From Halomonas litopenaei (lineage in GTDB: Bacteria > Pseudomonadota > Gammaproteobacteria > Pseudomonadales > Halomonadaceae), in contig NZ_JAEKJT010000005.1 in the NCBI RefSeq assembly GCF_017303055.1, positions 434,001 through 498,000 on the forward strand: 64,000 bases of DNA, written 5' to 3'. Of this stretch, positions 32,193-48,380 are shown piece after piece (positions within the stretch are counted from its first letter, which is position 1; each line of letters begins with the position of its first letter). The notes beneath the pieces are model-generated. The model saw only the letters and a list, made by a program, of their open reading frames with translations. It was not told the DNA's origin and ran no database searches. The position numbers were made by a program, and so were the translations under genes.

Positions 32193-32364
32193 CGAGACTG
32201 GGTTCTCAGGTGGTGAAGGACGGCCGAGTGCCCTGCATACATGGCTTGGGGGCGATCCAGGTGTCTTCCGTCGCAGAAAAGGCAACGCTGCGTTGCCTGA
32301 CGTGGCGCGTGAGTCGGCGCTATTCTACTGCGACGTATTCGTATTCGTAAAAACGGTGAACAGT

Positions 32365-32637
32365 ATGGTGGATTCCCAGGCTATCGTCGAGACGTCATCC
32401 GGGCAGCGCTTGATCAATCGGCTGTGCAAGCACTGGGCGCACAAGCTCGAGGTGGATGCGGCGTCGGGGCGAGTGGTCTTCCCTGGTGGCGAGTGCCTGA
32501 TGAGCGCGTCAGAGACGCAGCTCAAGGTGGACCTTGAGGCGCAGGACGCGGAGCAGCTGGCACGCTTGCAGGGTGTGGTGGCCAGCCACCTGGAGCGTAT
32601 GGCCAGCAAGGAGACGCTGAGCATTCACTGGCAGTAA
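32365..32637 (+). CDS. DUF2218 protein
   Basis: The 90-aa protein reads MVDSQAIVETSSGQRLINRL, CKHWAHKLEVDAASGRVVFP and DAEQLARLQGVVASHLERMA, which is the DUF2218 pattern. Members often sit beside siderophore or iron-chelate uptake genes, as here, where it is divergent from the importer operon. A role in iron release or storage inside the cell is possible but untested. The ribosome binding site is weak, so the start could be a little upstream. Confidence 0.8.
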   Translation: MVDSQAIVETSSGQRLINRLCKHWAHKLEVDAASGRVVFPGGECLMSASETQLKVDLEAQDAEQLARLQGVVASHLERMASKETLSIHWQ

Positions 32638-32641
32638 GGTG

Positions 32642-33607
32642 TCATAGCCAGCCGGCTCGTCGAAAGTGACGATAAAGCGCGCCGCAGCATAGTCCCATGG
32701 CCCCCAGTGCCATGGGATAGCCCATGCGCCAGTCCAGTTCTGGCATATGCGTGAAGTTCATTCCCCAGACGCCCGCAAGAATGGTCGCCACGGCGAAAAT
32801 GGCCGCCCAGGACGCCAGGCGTTTCTGCACCTCTCCTTCGTCGATGGCAATCATGGCCAGGTTGACCTGAATGGCGGTGGTGATTGTCTCGCGGATGGTG
32901 TCGACGGCAGCTTCAATGCGATGCAAGTGGTCGTAGACGTCACGAAAGTAATCCTGGGTGCCTTGGCAGAGCGCGGGCACGCGTCCGCCAAATAGATGGG
33001 CACTGGCTTCGGCCAGCGGGTTCACCGCATGCTTGACGCACATGATGCTGCGCTTGAGCTGATAGAGACGTTTCAGGCTGGTTCTTGCGTTGCCTTTGAC
33101 GAACATCTGTTCCTCGATGCTTTCAAGCTCTGCCTCCAGGCTCTCGAGAATCGGAAAATAGCGGTCGACCACCACATCCATCAACGCGTACAGCACGAAG
33201 GCCGGCCCCTGTTTGAGGAGTTCTGGCTCTCGCTCGCACCGGTGCCTGACATCGGTAAAACCGCGATGGTGGTGCTGGCGCACCGACAGCACATAGCCAG
33301 GTCCCGCGAAGATGGCCAGCTGGCCGAACTGGATCTCCTCCTGTAGCGCCGACATCATCTGGGTCACCACGAACAAGGCATCTCCATACTCTTCCACCTT
33401 GGGGCGCTGGTGGCCTGCCAGGGCATCTTCCACCGCCAGTTCGTGAAGCCCGAATACCTCCTGGAAGGTGGCCAGTTCGTCTGCGTCCGGATCATGCAGG
33501 GCGACCCACACGAAGCGATGGGGGTGGGCAAGGTGGACGGCCACCTCACTGGCATCAATGTCGCAGAGCCGACGCCCCTCTTCATAGGCTACGCAGTTGA
33601 TGATCAT
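32642..33607 (-). CDS. CorA-type magnesium/divalent cation channel
   Basis: The 321-aa protein starts at 33607 (MIINCVAYEEGRRLCDIDAS). It has the large cytoplasmic domain (HPHRFVWVALHDPDADELAT, QRPKVEEYGDALFVVTQM, long helix DRYFPILESLEAELESIEEQ), and two C-terminal membrane helices with the pore signature GVWGMNFTHMPEL. It takes up or releases Mg2+, Co2+ or Ni2+. It ends 5 bp from the convergent DUF2218 gene. Confidence 0.93.
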   Translation of the reverse strand: MIINCVAYEEGRRLCDIDASEVAVHLAHPHRFVWVALHDPDADELATFQEVFGLHELAVEDALAGHQRPKVEEYGDALFVVTQMMSALQEEIQFGQLAIFAGPGYVLSVRQHHHRGFTDVRHRCEREPELLKQGPAFVLYALMDVVVDRYFPILESLEAELESIEEQMFVKGNARTSLKRLYQLKRSIMCVKHAVNPLAEASAHLFGGRVPALCQGTQDYFRDVYDHLHRIEAAVDTIRETITTAIQVNLAMIAIDEGEVQKRLASWAAIFAVATILAGVWGMNFTHMPELDWRMGYPMALGAMGLCCGALYRHFRRAGWL

Positions 33608-33737
33608 GGCTACCTCCCCCGTGCGATCGAGATGTCGTTGCTGAAAAGGTAGCTGGTGCTGTCGCTGGTCATCCGTCTTTGCAGTGCGAGGCACAACAAC
33701 GTGGTGACGGTCCCTTGGCAAAACGGCTTGGACTATC

Positions 33738-33771
33738 TATCTTTATATAAAGATACTTTGTATAAAGATAG
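33738..33771. promoter_or_regulatory. Nested palindromic operator of the marR-eamA operon
   Basis: TATCTTTATATAAAGATA (33738-33755) is a perfect 18-bp palindrome. A third half-site TATAAAGATAG follows at 33761-33771, forming a wider palindrome with CTATCTTTATA (33737-33747). It lies 28 bp before the MarR start codon, exactly where an autoregulating MarR would bind. Confidence 0.8.
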
Positions 33772-33798
33772 CTGTTCGAGCGGCGAGGGAGAGCGGTC

Positions 33799-34383
33799 AT
33801 GACAGAGGCTGAGACAAAGACAGGGCCATCAGGTGGCAACAGAGGCATCGGTCCAGCGGCAGGTTCGGCCAACATTGGTGTTGCGGGCGAAAAAGATGCC
33901 ATAGACCGTCTTCAGGACGAGTGGCGACGCGCGCTACCTGCCCAGGATCCCGTGGATATGGGGATTTTTACGCGCCTTTACCGAGTGCTGAAGCACGTGG
34001 ATCGACGAGTGAATGCGGTGTTTCGCGAGCACGGCCTGAAAGAGGGTGAGTTCGACCTGCTCGCCACTCTGTATCGACGTGATGCTCCTGACGGTTTGAC
34101 ACCCAATGAGCTGTGCGAGGCTGTGGTGCTGACCTCAGGGGCCATGACACATCGCCTCGACCGCCTGGTGGAGCGGGGGTTGGTGGAGCGGGTGGCGCAT
34201 CCCAGCGATCGCCGAAGCGTGCTGGTGAGGCTGAGCGAGGCGGGTAGAGCTATGATCCCCGGCCTGCTCGATGCCTACCTGGAGTCGCTGGCACAGATGC
34301 GCTCAGGGCTCGCTGATGAGCAAGCAGATGCCCTGGCCAATGGGCTGCGTCAACTGTTGCTGACATTGGAGGAGCGCCAATGA
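33799..34383 (+). CDS. MarR-family transcriptional regulator
   Basis: The 194-aa protein has an extended N-terminus of about 50 residues and then the MarR winged helix: LKEGEFDLLATLYRRDAPDG, LTPNELCEAVVLTSGAMTHR, LDRLVERGLVERVAHPSDRR (wing) and SVLVRLSEAGRAM. Its operator is the AT-rich palindrome just upstream, and its stop overlaps the start of the EamA exporter gene (ATGA). It most likely represses the exporter until a ligand binds. The ligand is unknown. Confidence 0.9.
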   Translation: MTEAETKTGPSGGNRGIGPAAGSANIGVAGEKDAIDRLQDEWRRALPAQDPVDMGIFTRLYRVLKHVDRRVNAVFREHGLKEGEFDLLATLYRRDAPDGLTPNELCEAVVLTSGAMTHRLDRLVERGLVERVAHPSDRRSVLVRLSEAGRAMIPGLLDAYLESLAQMRSGLADEQADALANGLRQLLLTLEERQ

Positions 34384-35354
34384 GCTCGCTAGCCCGGTCT
34401 TCCTGGAGGGCTGGCGCCTTGCCTGCCCATCTTGGCATGGTGTTGTGGGCCTTGCTGGTGGGGCTGTCATTCCCGGCCGTCGGGTTGCTCAGTCAAGGAC
34501 TGCCGCCGCTTGCGCTGACATCGTTACGCTTCGTGATTGCAGCGGCTGCGGTGTTGCCGCTGGTGTGGCGGGCGCCAGGCCTTTGCCCCAGTCGTCCCGG
34601 GCTGCTGCTGTATGGGCTGATGGGGCTGTGTCTGGCAGGTTTCTTCGGCGCCATGTTCTGGGTGGCGCACCTGACCAGTGCCCTGTCCATGGCCACCTTG
34701 TTCGTGAGCGTGCCGCTGCTGGCGTACACCCTCGGGCGACTGGTCGGCGTCGAGGATCCTGCGCTATCGCTGCTGGGGCTGCTGCTGCTGGGGGCGGCAG
34801 GCGCCATCGCGCTGGCGTGGGCCGAGGCAGGGGGGTCCTTTGCCAATATGCGCCTAGGCACGGGGGAGCTGGTCTTCTTCCTGGGCTGCATCGCCTCTGC
34901 GCTGTATCCGGTGCTGTCGAAACTGGGCTTGGCCAGAGGTTGGCTGTCGCCCCATGCGGGGGTGCGAACGCTGTGGAGCCTGGTGCTGGGGGCGCTGCTG
35001 ATCGGCATGCTGGGTGTCGCGGCCGGGGATTCGACCGCCTTGCTAAAGATGACCTCCAGAGATCTCGGGATCTTGGTGTATCTCGGTCTGTTCTCCAGTG
35101 GCATGACGTTCTGGCTGCAGCAGTATGCTACGGCCACGCTGACTCCAGCAGGGGTCACTGCCTATGGCTATCTCGTGCCGTTTGTCTCGATGTGGCTGCT
35201 ATTCGTGCAGATGCCGACGCGCATATCCTGGCTGTGGTTGCCTGGGAGTGTGCTGGTCGTTGCCGCCATTGTGCTGCTGTTGCGGCGGGACATGCGCCAA
35301 CGGCGCCACGCAGTGCCCAGGACGGATGCGGAGCCGGGATGTCGAATGGGGTAA
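34380..35354 (+). CDS. DMT-superfamily (EamA) exporter controlled by MarR
   Basis: The 324-aa protein has about ten membrane helices in two EamA repeats (LGMVLWALLVGLSFPAVGLL, LMGLCLAGFFGAMFWVAHLT, GTGELVFFLGCIASALYPVL, PAGVTAYGYLVPFVSMWLLF). It is translationally coupled to marR. Such pairs usually protect against a drug or an intermediate metabolite. It is only distantly similar to the DMT protein at 28330-29241, so the two are not recent duplicates. Confidence 0.88.
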   Translation: MSSLARSSWRAGALPAHLGMVLWALLVGLSFPAVGLLSQGLPPLALTSLRFVIAAAAVLPLVWRAPGLCPSRPGLLLYGLMGLCLAGFFGAMFWVAHLTSALSMATLFVSVPLLAYTLGRLVGVEDPALSLLGLLLLGAAGAIALAWAEAGGSFANMRLGTGELVFFLGCIASALYPVLSKLGLARGWLSPHAGVRTLWSLVLGALLIGMLGVAAGDSTALLKMTSRDLGILVYLGLFSSGMTFWLQQYATATLTPAGVTAYGYLVPFVSMWLLFVQMPTRISWLWLPGSVLVVAAIVLLLRRDMRQRRHAVPRTDAEPGCRMG

Positions 35355-36327
35355 GTACACTTCGATTATTGTGCGGTAATGCGCAAATCTAGCTTTTGTG
35401 TTTCTGTGTATCTAAATGTGACGTGACGTTATCTCTGGCGGGCGGTAAAAGGTGGCTCATCGGCGGTTTTGGCCATGGAGCTCGTCATGTCAGGTATTTG
35501 TTCTTCTTCCTTTAAAAACCGACAGCCAGAGCAAGGCCCAGCCACTGACTCAGAGTCATTTGCACCCTCTTCTTCCGTGGCTGATGCGGGTGGGCTAGCC
35601 ATGGCGTCATCTGGCGACGGTTTTTCCGACGCCTTGGCCGAGCGCTACGACCAGCTGGCTCAAGATCCCCGCTACTGTATTTTTACCGGGTCGGTGCTGC
35701 ACTACCTGGGGCTGGAGGAAGGGGTTGTCGGCAAGCGGGTGCTCGATGTGGGGTGTGGCAACGGCGACCTGGCGGCAGATATGCGTCGTCAGGGTGCGAG
35801 TGAGGTGGTGGGCGTCGATATCAGCCCCGCGCAGATAGCCCTGGCCAGACAGCGCCATGGTGGGCTCGGCACGACGTTCCGTGTGGAGGATGCCTATCAG
35901 CCGCTAGCCCTGCCCGAGGCGCCCTTCGATACCCTGGTCAGCGTCTTTGCCTTTCATTTCATTCAGGATCCAGAGCAGTTGGCTCGTGCGTGTCGCAATC
36001 TCTTCGAGGCGCTGAAGCCTGGCGGCCTGCTGGTGTGGCTGGATATCACCCATGACTATGTGTTCGATCCAGAGCGAATGGCGCGGCTGGAAGCCTTGAC
36101 CAGCTATCGCTATGACCCTGGGGTGGCGCCGGGGCAGCGTCCGGCTCCCTGGAGTCGCGTGGCGGGTCAGGTGCGCTCGGGGTCTGCCTGGTTGCCGGTG
36201 GACCATGTAGCCATTCCCGGCAGAACCGTGGTCGAAACGCTGCAACGCGTGGGCTTTTCGCAGGTCCGGCGCGAGCCGTTGCGATTTCCTGATGCCGAGT
36301 CAGCTTGGTTGTGGGGGCCAGAGGGCT

Positions 36328-38352
<2,025 letters not shown>

Positions 38353-38442
38353 GTCTGTCTGGTCGCAACGTTCGGTGGCAAAGGCTGCCGGGGGTTGATG
38401 CGTGAACGGGGGTAGTCAGATACCTCTGAATGCTGTAACATT

Positions 38443-38455
38443 CCAAAAATTTTGG
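38443..38455. promoter_or_regulatory. 13-bp palindrome in the carA promoter region
   Basis: CCAAAAATTTTGG is preceded by TGTAACATT and lies about 100 bp before the terminator hairpin. It may be the site of a regulator of the carAB promoter. Only the symmetry supports this. Confidence 0.35.
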
Positions 38456-38548
38456 CCGAGCCGGGCATGAAAGTGCCGCCCAGAAAGCGCATTTAACGAC
38501 GCTTGCTGGCGTAGTGTGGCGGCCGTGCATTCCGAGCGAATGACAACA

Positions 38549-38593
38549 AGCGGGATGAAACCGGTCAAACACCGGGTTTCGTCCCGCTTTTTT
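38549..38593 (+). terminator. Strong intrinsic terminator/attenuator before carA
   Basis: AGCGGGATGAAACCGGT pairs along its length with ACCGGGTTTCGTCCCGCT around CAAAC and is followed by six T residues. It lies 196 bp after dapB and 127 bp before carA. It is either the dapB terminator or an attenuator in the carA leader. Confidence 0.85.
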
Positions 38594-38719
38594 ACGGCCC
38601 GGCCCCTCGTGTGCTTGTCATGCGGCGGGCCGGGTCGGTGCCGAATGGCCTGGCGACAGGCTGTCACGGGCGGTGGCAGCGGTCGTGGATACCTTGACGA
38701 GCTTTGGGAGGACGTAGCG

Positions 38720-39865
<1,146 letters not shown>

Positions 39866-39916
39866 GGCGCTCACCCAGACTCCGGTTCATCGTCCAATTT
39901 TCTTGCGGGAAGCACC

Positions 39917-43143
<3,227 letters not shown>

Positions 43144-43147
<4 letters not shown>

Positions 43148-43620
43148 ACAAGGTCCCGATGACCGTCGCCGGTGAGCAACGCCTGCGTGAAGAGCTCGAG
43201 CAGCTCAAGAGCGAGGCTCGCCCGACAGTGATCGCTGCCATCGCGGAAGCCCGCGAGCATGGCGACCTCAAGGAAAACGCCGAGTACCATGCTGCCCGCG
43301 AGCAGCAGGGCTTCATCGAAGGCCGTATTCAAGAGATCGAGGGTAAGCTGTCCAACGCCCAGGTCATCGATGTCACCAAGTTGCCGAAGACGGGCAAGGT
43401 GATCTTCGGCGTGACCGTCGAGCTGTTGAACCTGGATACCGACGAAGAGGTGACCTACCGCATCGTTGGTGAGGATGAGGCCGACATCAAGGAGCGTCGC
43501 ATCTCCGTCACGTCACCCATTGCCCGCGCCTTGATCGGCAAGGAAGAAGGTGAAGTGGTGCTGGTGCGCACTCCTGGCGGCGAAGTCGAGTACGAGATTA
43601 CCGGCGTCGAGCACATCTAA
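43144..43620 (+). CDS. greA: Transcription elongation factor GreA
   Basis: The 158-aa protein has the N-terminal coiled coil with the acidic tip residues ([20 protein letters not shown]) and the C-terminal FKBP-like domain ([20 protein letters not shown]). It rescues backtracked RNA polymerase by stimulating transcript cleavage. Translation is coupled to carB. A long perfect hairpin terminator follows. Confidence 0.98.
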
Positions 43621-43640
43621 GCGCAACTCTCCCGCTCCAA

Positions 43641-43683
43641 CGACACCGCCCCGCCAGGCAACCTGGCGGGGCGGTGTCGTTTG
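43641..43683 (+). terminator. Terminator after greA
   Basis: An 18-bp perfect stem (CGACACCGCCCCGCCAGG, loop CAA, then its complement) ends at 43679 and is followed by TTTGG. It lies between the convergent greA and yhbY genes. Confidence 0.75.
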
Positions 43684-43757
43684 GTGTTAAAGCTGGCCTT
43701 GAGCCGTCGCCTTCCGCGCTTGGCGGCTGACCTGATAGCCGTCAGTGGCTAGCGCTG

Positions 43758-44084
43758 TCAGTGGCGGCCGTGGTGGTTCTCGAAGCGAGTGATGTTGGAC
43801 AGCTTCGGGTTGGCCTTGGGGTTCTTGCGATACAGCAGGGCGACCTTGCCGATCTTCTGGATCAGCTCGGACTTGCTCTGGTTGACCAGTTCGTCCAGCA
43901 CGGCGGTGCGGTCGTCGCGGTCGGGAATCGCCAGCTTCACCTTGACCAGTTCATGGTCATTGAGGGCGCGTTCGAGCTCGGCCAACAGGCCCTCGGAAAT
44001 GCCGTTCTCCGAGGCCGTGACCACCGGGTCGAGGTGGTGGCCGATGCTGCGCATTGCTTTCTTTTGTGCCTGTGACAAGCTCAT
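43758..44084 (-). CDS. yhbY: Ribosome assembly RNA-binding protein YhbY (CRM domain)
   Basis: The 108-aa protein reads MSLSQAQKKAMRSIGHHLDP, GLLAELERALNDHELVKVKL and KVALLYRKNPKANPKL, which is the complete CRM/KH-like fold with the GxxG-like loop at QKIGK. It binds pre-50S ribosomal particles. It is divergent from rlmE, as in E. coli. An ATG 15 nt upstream (MKQDTMSLS) is an alternative start; neither has a strong ribosome binding site. Confidence 0.93.
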   Translation of the reverse strand: MSLSQAQKKAMRSIGHHLDPVVTASENGISEGLLAELERALNDHELVKVKLAIPDRDDRTAVLDELVNQSKSELIQKIGKVALLYRKNPKANPKLSNITRFENHHGRH

Positions 44085-44411
44085 GGTATCTTGCTTCATT
44101 CCGTATTGGCCGTTGGGCGCGTGACCGCACATGGTACGGGTAAACCCCGTGCGGTGAAAGCGATGTCGCCTGTCGATTGTCGTCGATGGCGCCCCCGGCA
44201 TCCATTTTTTCAATCGCTGTCGGCGCTTACCGGACACCCCCATCGATACGCCTTCGACCCGGGCGTCGTCCGAACCGATACCGCGCTTCATGGTCATTCT
44301 CTGTCCAGGTGAGCGGCACTCCGAACGGAGCAGCCTGTAGACCATCCCATCCATTGGTCTCGGTCAGCCGCTTCAGGACATCGTCCCCGGCAACTTCTCT
44401 CAGGTGGTGTA

Positions 44412-45080
44412 GTGGCAGCCTCTCGTCCCCCTTCCAGCAAGAAATCCTCCAGCAAGAAGCCCTCGTCCAGCAAGACGAGTGCGAGCTGGCTGAAGGAGCA
44501 CTTCGACGATCAGTATGTCCAGCAAAGTTGGCAGGATGGCTATCGCTCCCGGGCGAGCTACAAGCTGGTTGAGCTGGATGACAAGGACAAGCTGCTCAAG
44601 CCCGGTATGACGGTGATTGACCTGGGCGCTGCTCCAGGCGGCTGGAGTCAAATAGCGGCCGAGCGAGTGGGGGACAGTGGCGTTGTCATCGCCTCGGACA
44701 TCCTGGAGATGGATGCCCTGGCGGGCGTCGATTTCGTTCAGGGAGATTTTACCGAAGACAGTGTGCTCGATGAGTTGCTGGCGCGCCTGCAAGATCGCCC
44801 GGTAGACCTTGTGATGTCGGATATGGCCCCCAATATGAGTGGTATGGCGGCGATCGATCAGCCGCAGGCCATGTACCTGGTGGAGCTGGCGCTGGACTTG
44901 GCAAGGCAGACGCTGCGTCCCGAGGGCACCTTTCTGGCGAAAGTGTTCCAGGGCGAAGGCTTTGACGAGTACCTGAAGGAGCTGCGTGGTGCCTTCCGCA
45001 AGGTTGTTACGCGCAAGCCAGGTGCCTCGCGGGCGCGCTCCCGGGAGGTGTACTTGCTGGCCCAGGGGTTCAAGGGGTAG
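44412..45080 (+). CDS. rlmE: 23S rRNA 2'-O-ribose methyltransferase (U2552)
   Basis: The 222-aa protein starts with GTG after AGGTGG. A Ser/Lys-rich N-terminus ([17 protein letters not shown]) precedes the FtsJ/RrmJ fold with SAM motif [20 protein letters not shown]. The catalytic tetrad Lys-Asp-Lys-Glu is visible in [27 protein letters not shown] and REVYLLAQG. It methylates U2552 during late 50S assembly. The Ser/Lys tail is longer than in E. coli. Confidence 0.97.
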   Translation: MAASRPPSSKKSSSKKPSSSKTSASWLKEHFDDQYVQQSWQDGYRSRASYKLVELDDKDKLLKPGMTVIDLGAAPGGWSQIAAERVGDSGVVIASDILEMDALAGVDFVQGDFTEDSVLDELLARLQDRPVDLVMSDMAPNMSGMAAIDQPQAMYLVELALDLARQTLRPEGTFLAKVFQGEGFDEYLKELRGAFRKVVTRKPGASRARSREVYLLAQGFKG

Positions 45081-45397
45081 CGGCAGCCGGCTGCCACGCC
45101 CTCGCTCCAGTAGCAGGCTCCGGACAAAGGCGTCGGTCTCAGCGAGTGGCGGCGAGATGTGGGGCGACGAAAGGCGTCTGCGATAGCTTTCGACTAATGC
45201 TGCGATAATGTCAGATGTGCTCGCTATGAGGCCAAATTCATGGCGGGGCAGAGGTATACTGCTGGTGGCGCTCGCTGAAATCAGCGCAGTGACACCTTGG
45301 GTCGGTCGCAACAGGCTGGCTGAACAAGGCTGGCTCATGTAGTGTCGAACCCTTAGGCACCATAGGCCGACAGATTCTTGCAATTGAGGGTGGTCCC
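45081..45397. other. rlmE-ftsH intergenic region
   Basis: No gene is seen. TATACT at about 45252-45257 could be a -10 element, without a matching -35. GAGGGTGG at 45385-45392 is the ftsH ribosome binding site. The region probably holds the ftsH promoter. Confidence 0.5.
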
Positions 45398-47389
45398 TTG
45401 AACGACATGGCGAAGAACCTGATTCTGTGGTTGGTCATCGCGGCGGTGCTGCTGACGGTGTTCAACAACTTCAGCGTCGAGAATGCACCGAACCAGATGA
45501 ACTACTCACAGTTCGTCCAGCAGGTGCAAAATGAACAAGTACGCAGTGTGACCATCGATGGTTACACGATCAGCGGTGAGCGCAACGATGGCTCCAGCTT
45601 CCAGACGATTCGCCCTTCGGCGGAAGATCCGAAGCTGATGGATGATCTGCTGTCCAATAACGTGACTGTGGTGGGCAAGAAGCCCGAACAGCAGAGCTTA
45701 TGGACGCGGCTGCTGATTGCCAGCTTCCCGATCCTGCTGATCCTGGCCATCTTCATGTTCTTCATGCGTCAGATGCAGGGTGGCGGCGCCGGTAAAGGCG
45801 GCCCGATGAGCTTCGGCAAGTCCAAGGCGAAGCTGCTGTCCCAGGATCAGATCAAGACGACCTTTGCGGATGTTGCTGGCTGCGATGAGGCCAAGGAAGA
45901 GGTCGAGGAGCTGGTCGACTTCCTGCGCGACCCCACCAAGTTCCAGCGTCTGGGCGGGACGATTCCCCGTGGTGTGCTGATGGTGGGCCCGCCTGGTACG
46001 GGTAAGACCCTGCTGGCGAAGTCCATCGCTGGTGAGGCCAAGGTCCCGTTCTTCTCGATCTCCGGCTCTGACTTTGTCGAGATGTTCGTGGGTGTCGGTG
46101 CTTCCCGTGTTCGCGACATGTTCGAACAGGCCAAGAAGCAGGCGCCCTGCATCATCTTCATCGATGAGATCGACGCCGTAGGTCGCTCGCGCGGTGCCGG
46201 CATGGGTGGCGGCAACGATGAGCGTGAGCAGACCTTGAACCAGTTGCTGGTCGAGATGGACGGCTTCGAGGCCAACGAAGGCATCATCGTGATCGCTGCC
46301 ACCAACCGTCCCGACGTGTTGGATCCGGCTCTGCTGCGCCCAGGTCGCTTCGACCGTCAGGTGGTGGTGCCGCTGCCCGATATTCGCGGTCGTGAGCACA
46401 TCCTCAACGTCCACCTGCGCAAGGTGCCGCTGGCTGATGACGTCAAGCCGACCTTCATCGCTCGTGGTACCCCCGGGTTCTCCGGTGCCGACCTGGCCAA
46501 CCTGGTCAACGAGGCAGCCCTGTTCTCGGCCCGCCGCAACAAGCGTCTGGTGGGTATGGAGGAGCTGGAGCTGGCCAAGGACAAGATCATGATGGGCGCC
46601 GAGCGCCGCTCCATGGTCATGACCGAAAAGGAAAAGTTGAATACCGCCTACCACGAGGCCGGCCATGCCATCATCGGTCTGGTCATGCCCGAGCATGATC
46701 CGGTGTACAAGGTCACCATTATTCCTCGTGGGCGTGCGCTGGGTGTGACGATGTTCCTGCCGGAACAGGATCGCTACAGCCTGTCGCGGCAGCAGATCAT
46801 CAGTCAGATCTGCTCCTTGTTCGGCGGCCGTATCGCCGAGGAAATGACGCTGGGTCCGAATGGCGTCACGACAGGGGCATCCAACGACATCAAGCGCGCC
46901 ACTGAGCTTGCCCACAACATGGTGGCCAAGTGGGGTCTTTCGGAAGAGATGGGTCCGATCATGTACGACGAGGACGAGTCGCATCAGTTCCTCGGCGGCC
47001 CGGGTCAGGGCGGCGGCAAGCTCAAGTCCGGCGACACCACCACGCGCCTTGATCGTGAAGTCCGCAAGATCATCGATGGCTGCTACGCGCAGGCACAACA
47101 GATCCTTGAGGACAATCGTGACAAGCTGGATGCCATGGCTGACGCGCTGATGCAGTACGAGACCATCGATGCCGACCAGCTCAAGGACATCATGGAAGGT
47201 CGTGATCCGCGTCCACCCAAGGACTGGGATGAGCCTGGCTCCGGTGGTGGGTCTCCGGTGACCGGCGATCCCGCTGCCACTGCCGACAATGATCAGCCCA
47301 GTGCTGACAGCGAAGAAGGTGACGAGGAAGACGATGACAGTCCCGGTCGTCGTCCCTCCGACCCCCTCGGCGGCCCCGCCGGCAGCTGA
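45398..47389 (+). CDS. ftsH: ATP-dependent zinc metalloprotease FtsH
   Basis: The 663-aa protein starts with TTG at 45398, 5 nt after GAGGGTGG; an ATG three codons later ([20 protein letters not shown]) is the E. coli-like start. It has two N-terminal membrane helices, an AAA domain with Walker [18 protein letters not shown] and Walker [14 protein letters not shown], the second region of homology ([20 protein letters not shown]), and the zinc motif HEAGH. It degrades membrane and short-lived proteins such as sigma-32 and LpxC. The C-terminus is a Gly/Asp-rich tail. Confidence 0.98.
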   Translation: MNDMAKNLILWLVIAAVLLTVFNNFSVENAPNQMNYSQFVQQVQNEQVRSVTIDGYTISGERNDGSSFQTIRPSAEDPKLMDDLLSNNVTVVGKKPEQQSLWTRLLIASFPILLILAIFMFFMRQMQGGGAGKGGPMSFGKSKAKLLSQDQIKTTFADVAGCDEAKEEVEELVDFLRDPTKFQRLGGTIPRGVLMVGPPGTGKTLLAKSIAGEAKVPFFSISGSDFVEMFVGVGASRVRDMFEQAKKQAPCIIFIDEIDAVGRSRGAGMGGGNDEREQTLNQLLVEMDGFEANEGIIVIAATNRPDVLDPALLRPGRFDRQVVVPLPDIRGREHILNVHLRKVPLADDVKPTFIARGTPGFSGADLANLVNEAALFSARRNKRLVGMEELELAKDKIMMGAERRSMVMTEKEKLNTAYHEAGHAIIGLVMPEHDPVYKVTIIPRGRALGVTMFLPEQDRYSLSRQQIISQICSLFGGRIAEEMTLGPNGVTTGASNDIKRATELAHNMVAKWGLSEEMGPIMYDEDESHQFLGGPGQGGGKLKSGDTTTRLDREVRKIIDGCYAQAQQILEDNRDKLDAMADALMQYETIDADQLKDIMEGRDPRPPKDWDEPGSGGGSPVTGDPAATADNDQPSADSEEGDEEDDDSPGRRPSDPLGGPAGS

Positions 47390-47404
47390 TGCTCTGCCCC
47401 TGAC

Positions 47405-47428
47405 AGAGGCGCCCCACGGGGCGCCTCT
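47405..47428 (+). terminator. Hairpin after ftsH
   Basis: AGAGGCGCCCC and GGGGCGCCTCT form a stem, but the tail (GGCGTTGC) lacks Ts. It may stabilise the ftsH mRNA or weakly terminate before folP. Confidence 0.45.
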
Positions 47429-47516
47429 GGCGTTGCAGGGGCAGCTGTCGCGCGATGCTGCGATAGTGGCCCTCATCTCGTGTCTTACCATGTCTCCAGC
47501 CAGGACTTTTTCACCG

Positions 47517-48380
47517 ATGGAATCTCGTTATCCCGCCGTGCTGCCCTGCGGCCGACATCGGCTCGATCTCACCTTTCCCCGCGTCATGGGCATTCTTAAC
47601 GTGACGCCTGATTCTTTCTCTGACGGCGGGCGCCACATGGTGATCGATGATGCCCTGCGTCACGCTGAACAGATGCTGGCGGAAGGTGCCGCCATCATTG
47701 ACGTGGGTGGCGAGTCGACCCGGCCGGGGGCCGCTCCGGTGAGCGCCCAGCAGGAAATGGATCGCGTTGTTCCCGTGGTTGAGGCGCTGGTGCGCGAGCT
47801 GGACGCCCTGGTGTCGGTGGATACCTCGACGCCTGAGGTAATGCGTGAAAGCGCACTGGCTGGCGCAGGCATGATCAACGACGTGCGCAACCTGCGGCGC
47901 GAAGGTGCGCTGGCAGCGGCGACCGGAACGGGGTTGCCAGTAGTGCTGATGCATATGCTGGGTGAGCCGGGCGATATGCAAGACGCACCGAGCTACGCGG
48001 AACCGGTCGAGGAAGAAGTCGCGCGCTTCCTGGAATCCCGTGTCACAGAATGTGAGGCTGCTGGGCTGCGTCGGGAACGTATCTTGCTGGACCCGGGCTT
48101 TGGTTTCGCCAAGACGGTAGAGCATAATCTTCGCCTATTGCACCGCATGGAGCGTCTAGAAGCCCTGGGGCTTCCGCTGCTGGTCGGCATGTCTCGCAAG
48201 AGCATGATCGGCAAGGTGCTCGATCGCGCTGTCGAAGAGCGTCTGCCGGGAGGCCTGGCCTTGTCGGCGCTGGCGGTCGAGCGCGGTGCTCGCATATTGC
48301 GCGTTCACGATGTGGGGCCCCATGTGGACGCGGTGAACATGACTTGGGCCGTTCTCGAGGAAGGAGAACACCATGGCTAG
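47517..48380 (+). CDS. folP: Dihydropteroate synthase
   Basis: The 287-aa TIM-barrel enzyme reads [60 protein letters not shown] and [13 protein letters not shown], the conserved loops that bind pterin pyrophosphate and p-aminobenzoate. It makes dihydropteroate in folate synthesis and is the sulfonamide target. I take ATG 47517 because its distance to the first barrel strand fits the family, although no good ribosome binding site is visible. It overlaps glmM by 8 nt. Confidence 0.95.
   Translation: MESRYPAVLPCGRHRLDLTFPRVMGILNVTPDSFSDGGRHMVIDDALRHAEQMLAEGAAIIDVGGESTRPGAAPVSAQQEMDRVVPVVEALVRELDALVSVDTSTPEVMRESALAGAGMINDVRNLRREGALAAATGTGLPVVLMHMLGEPGDMQDAPSYAEPVEEEVARFLESRVTECEAAGLRRERILLDPGFGFAKTVEHNLRLLHRMERLEALGLPLLVGMSRKSMIGKVLDRAVEERLPGGLALSALAVERGARILRVHDVGPHVDAVNMTWAVLEEGEHHG

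Larger units (their letters stand above)
38353..38719. other. dapB-carA intergenic region with terminator
   Basis: This 367-bp stretch holds a 13-bp palindrome CCAAAAATTTTGG (38443-38455), a strong intrinsic terminator (38549-38593), and the carA ribosome binding site. No gene with a recognisable product is present. A short open frame over the hairpin could be a leader peptide, but its start is not convincing. Confidence 0.6.

Noticed and set aside
32193..32364. Fur box upstream of the iron importer
   Set aside because: I looked for a GATAATGATAATCATTATC-like site on both strands and found only weak AT-rich resemblance around 32335-32352.
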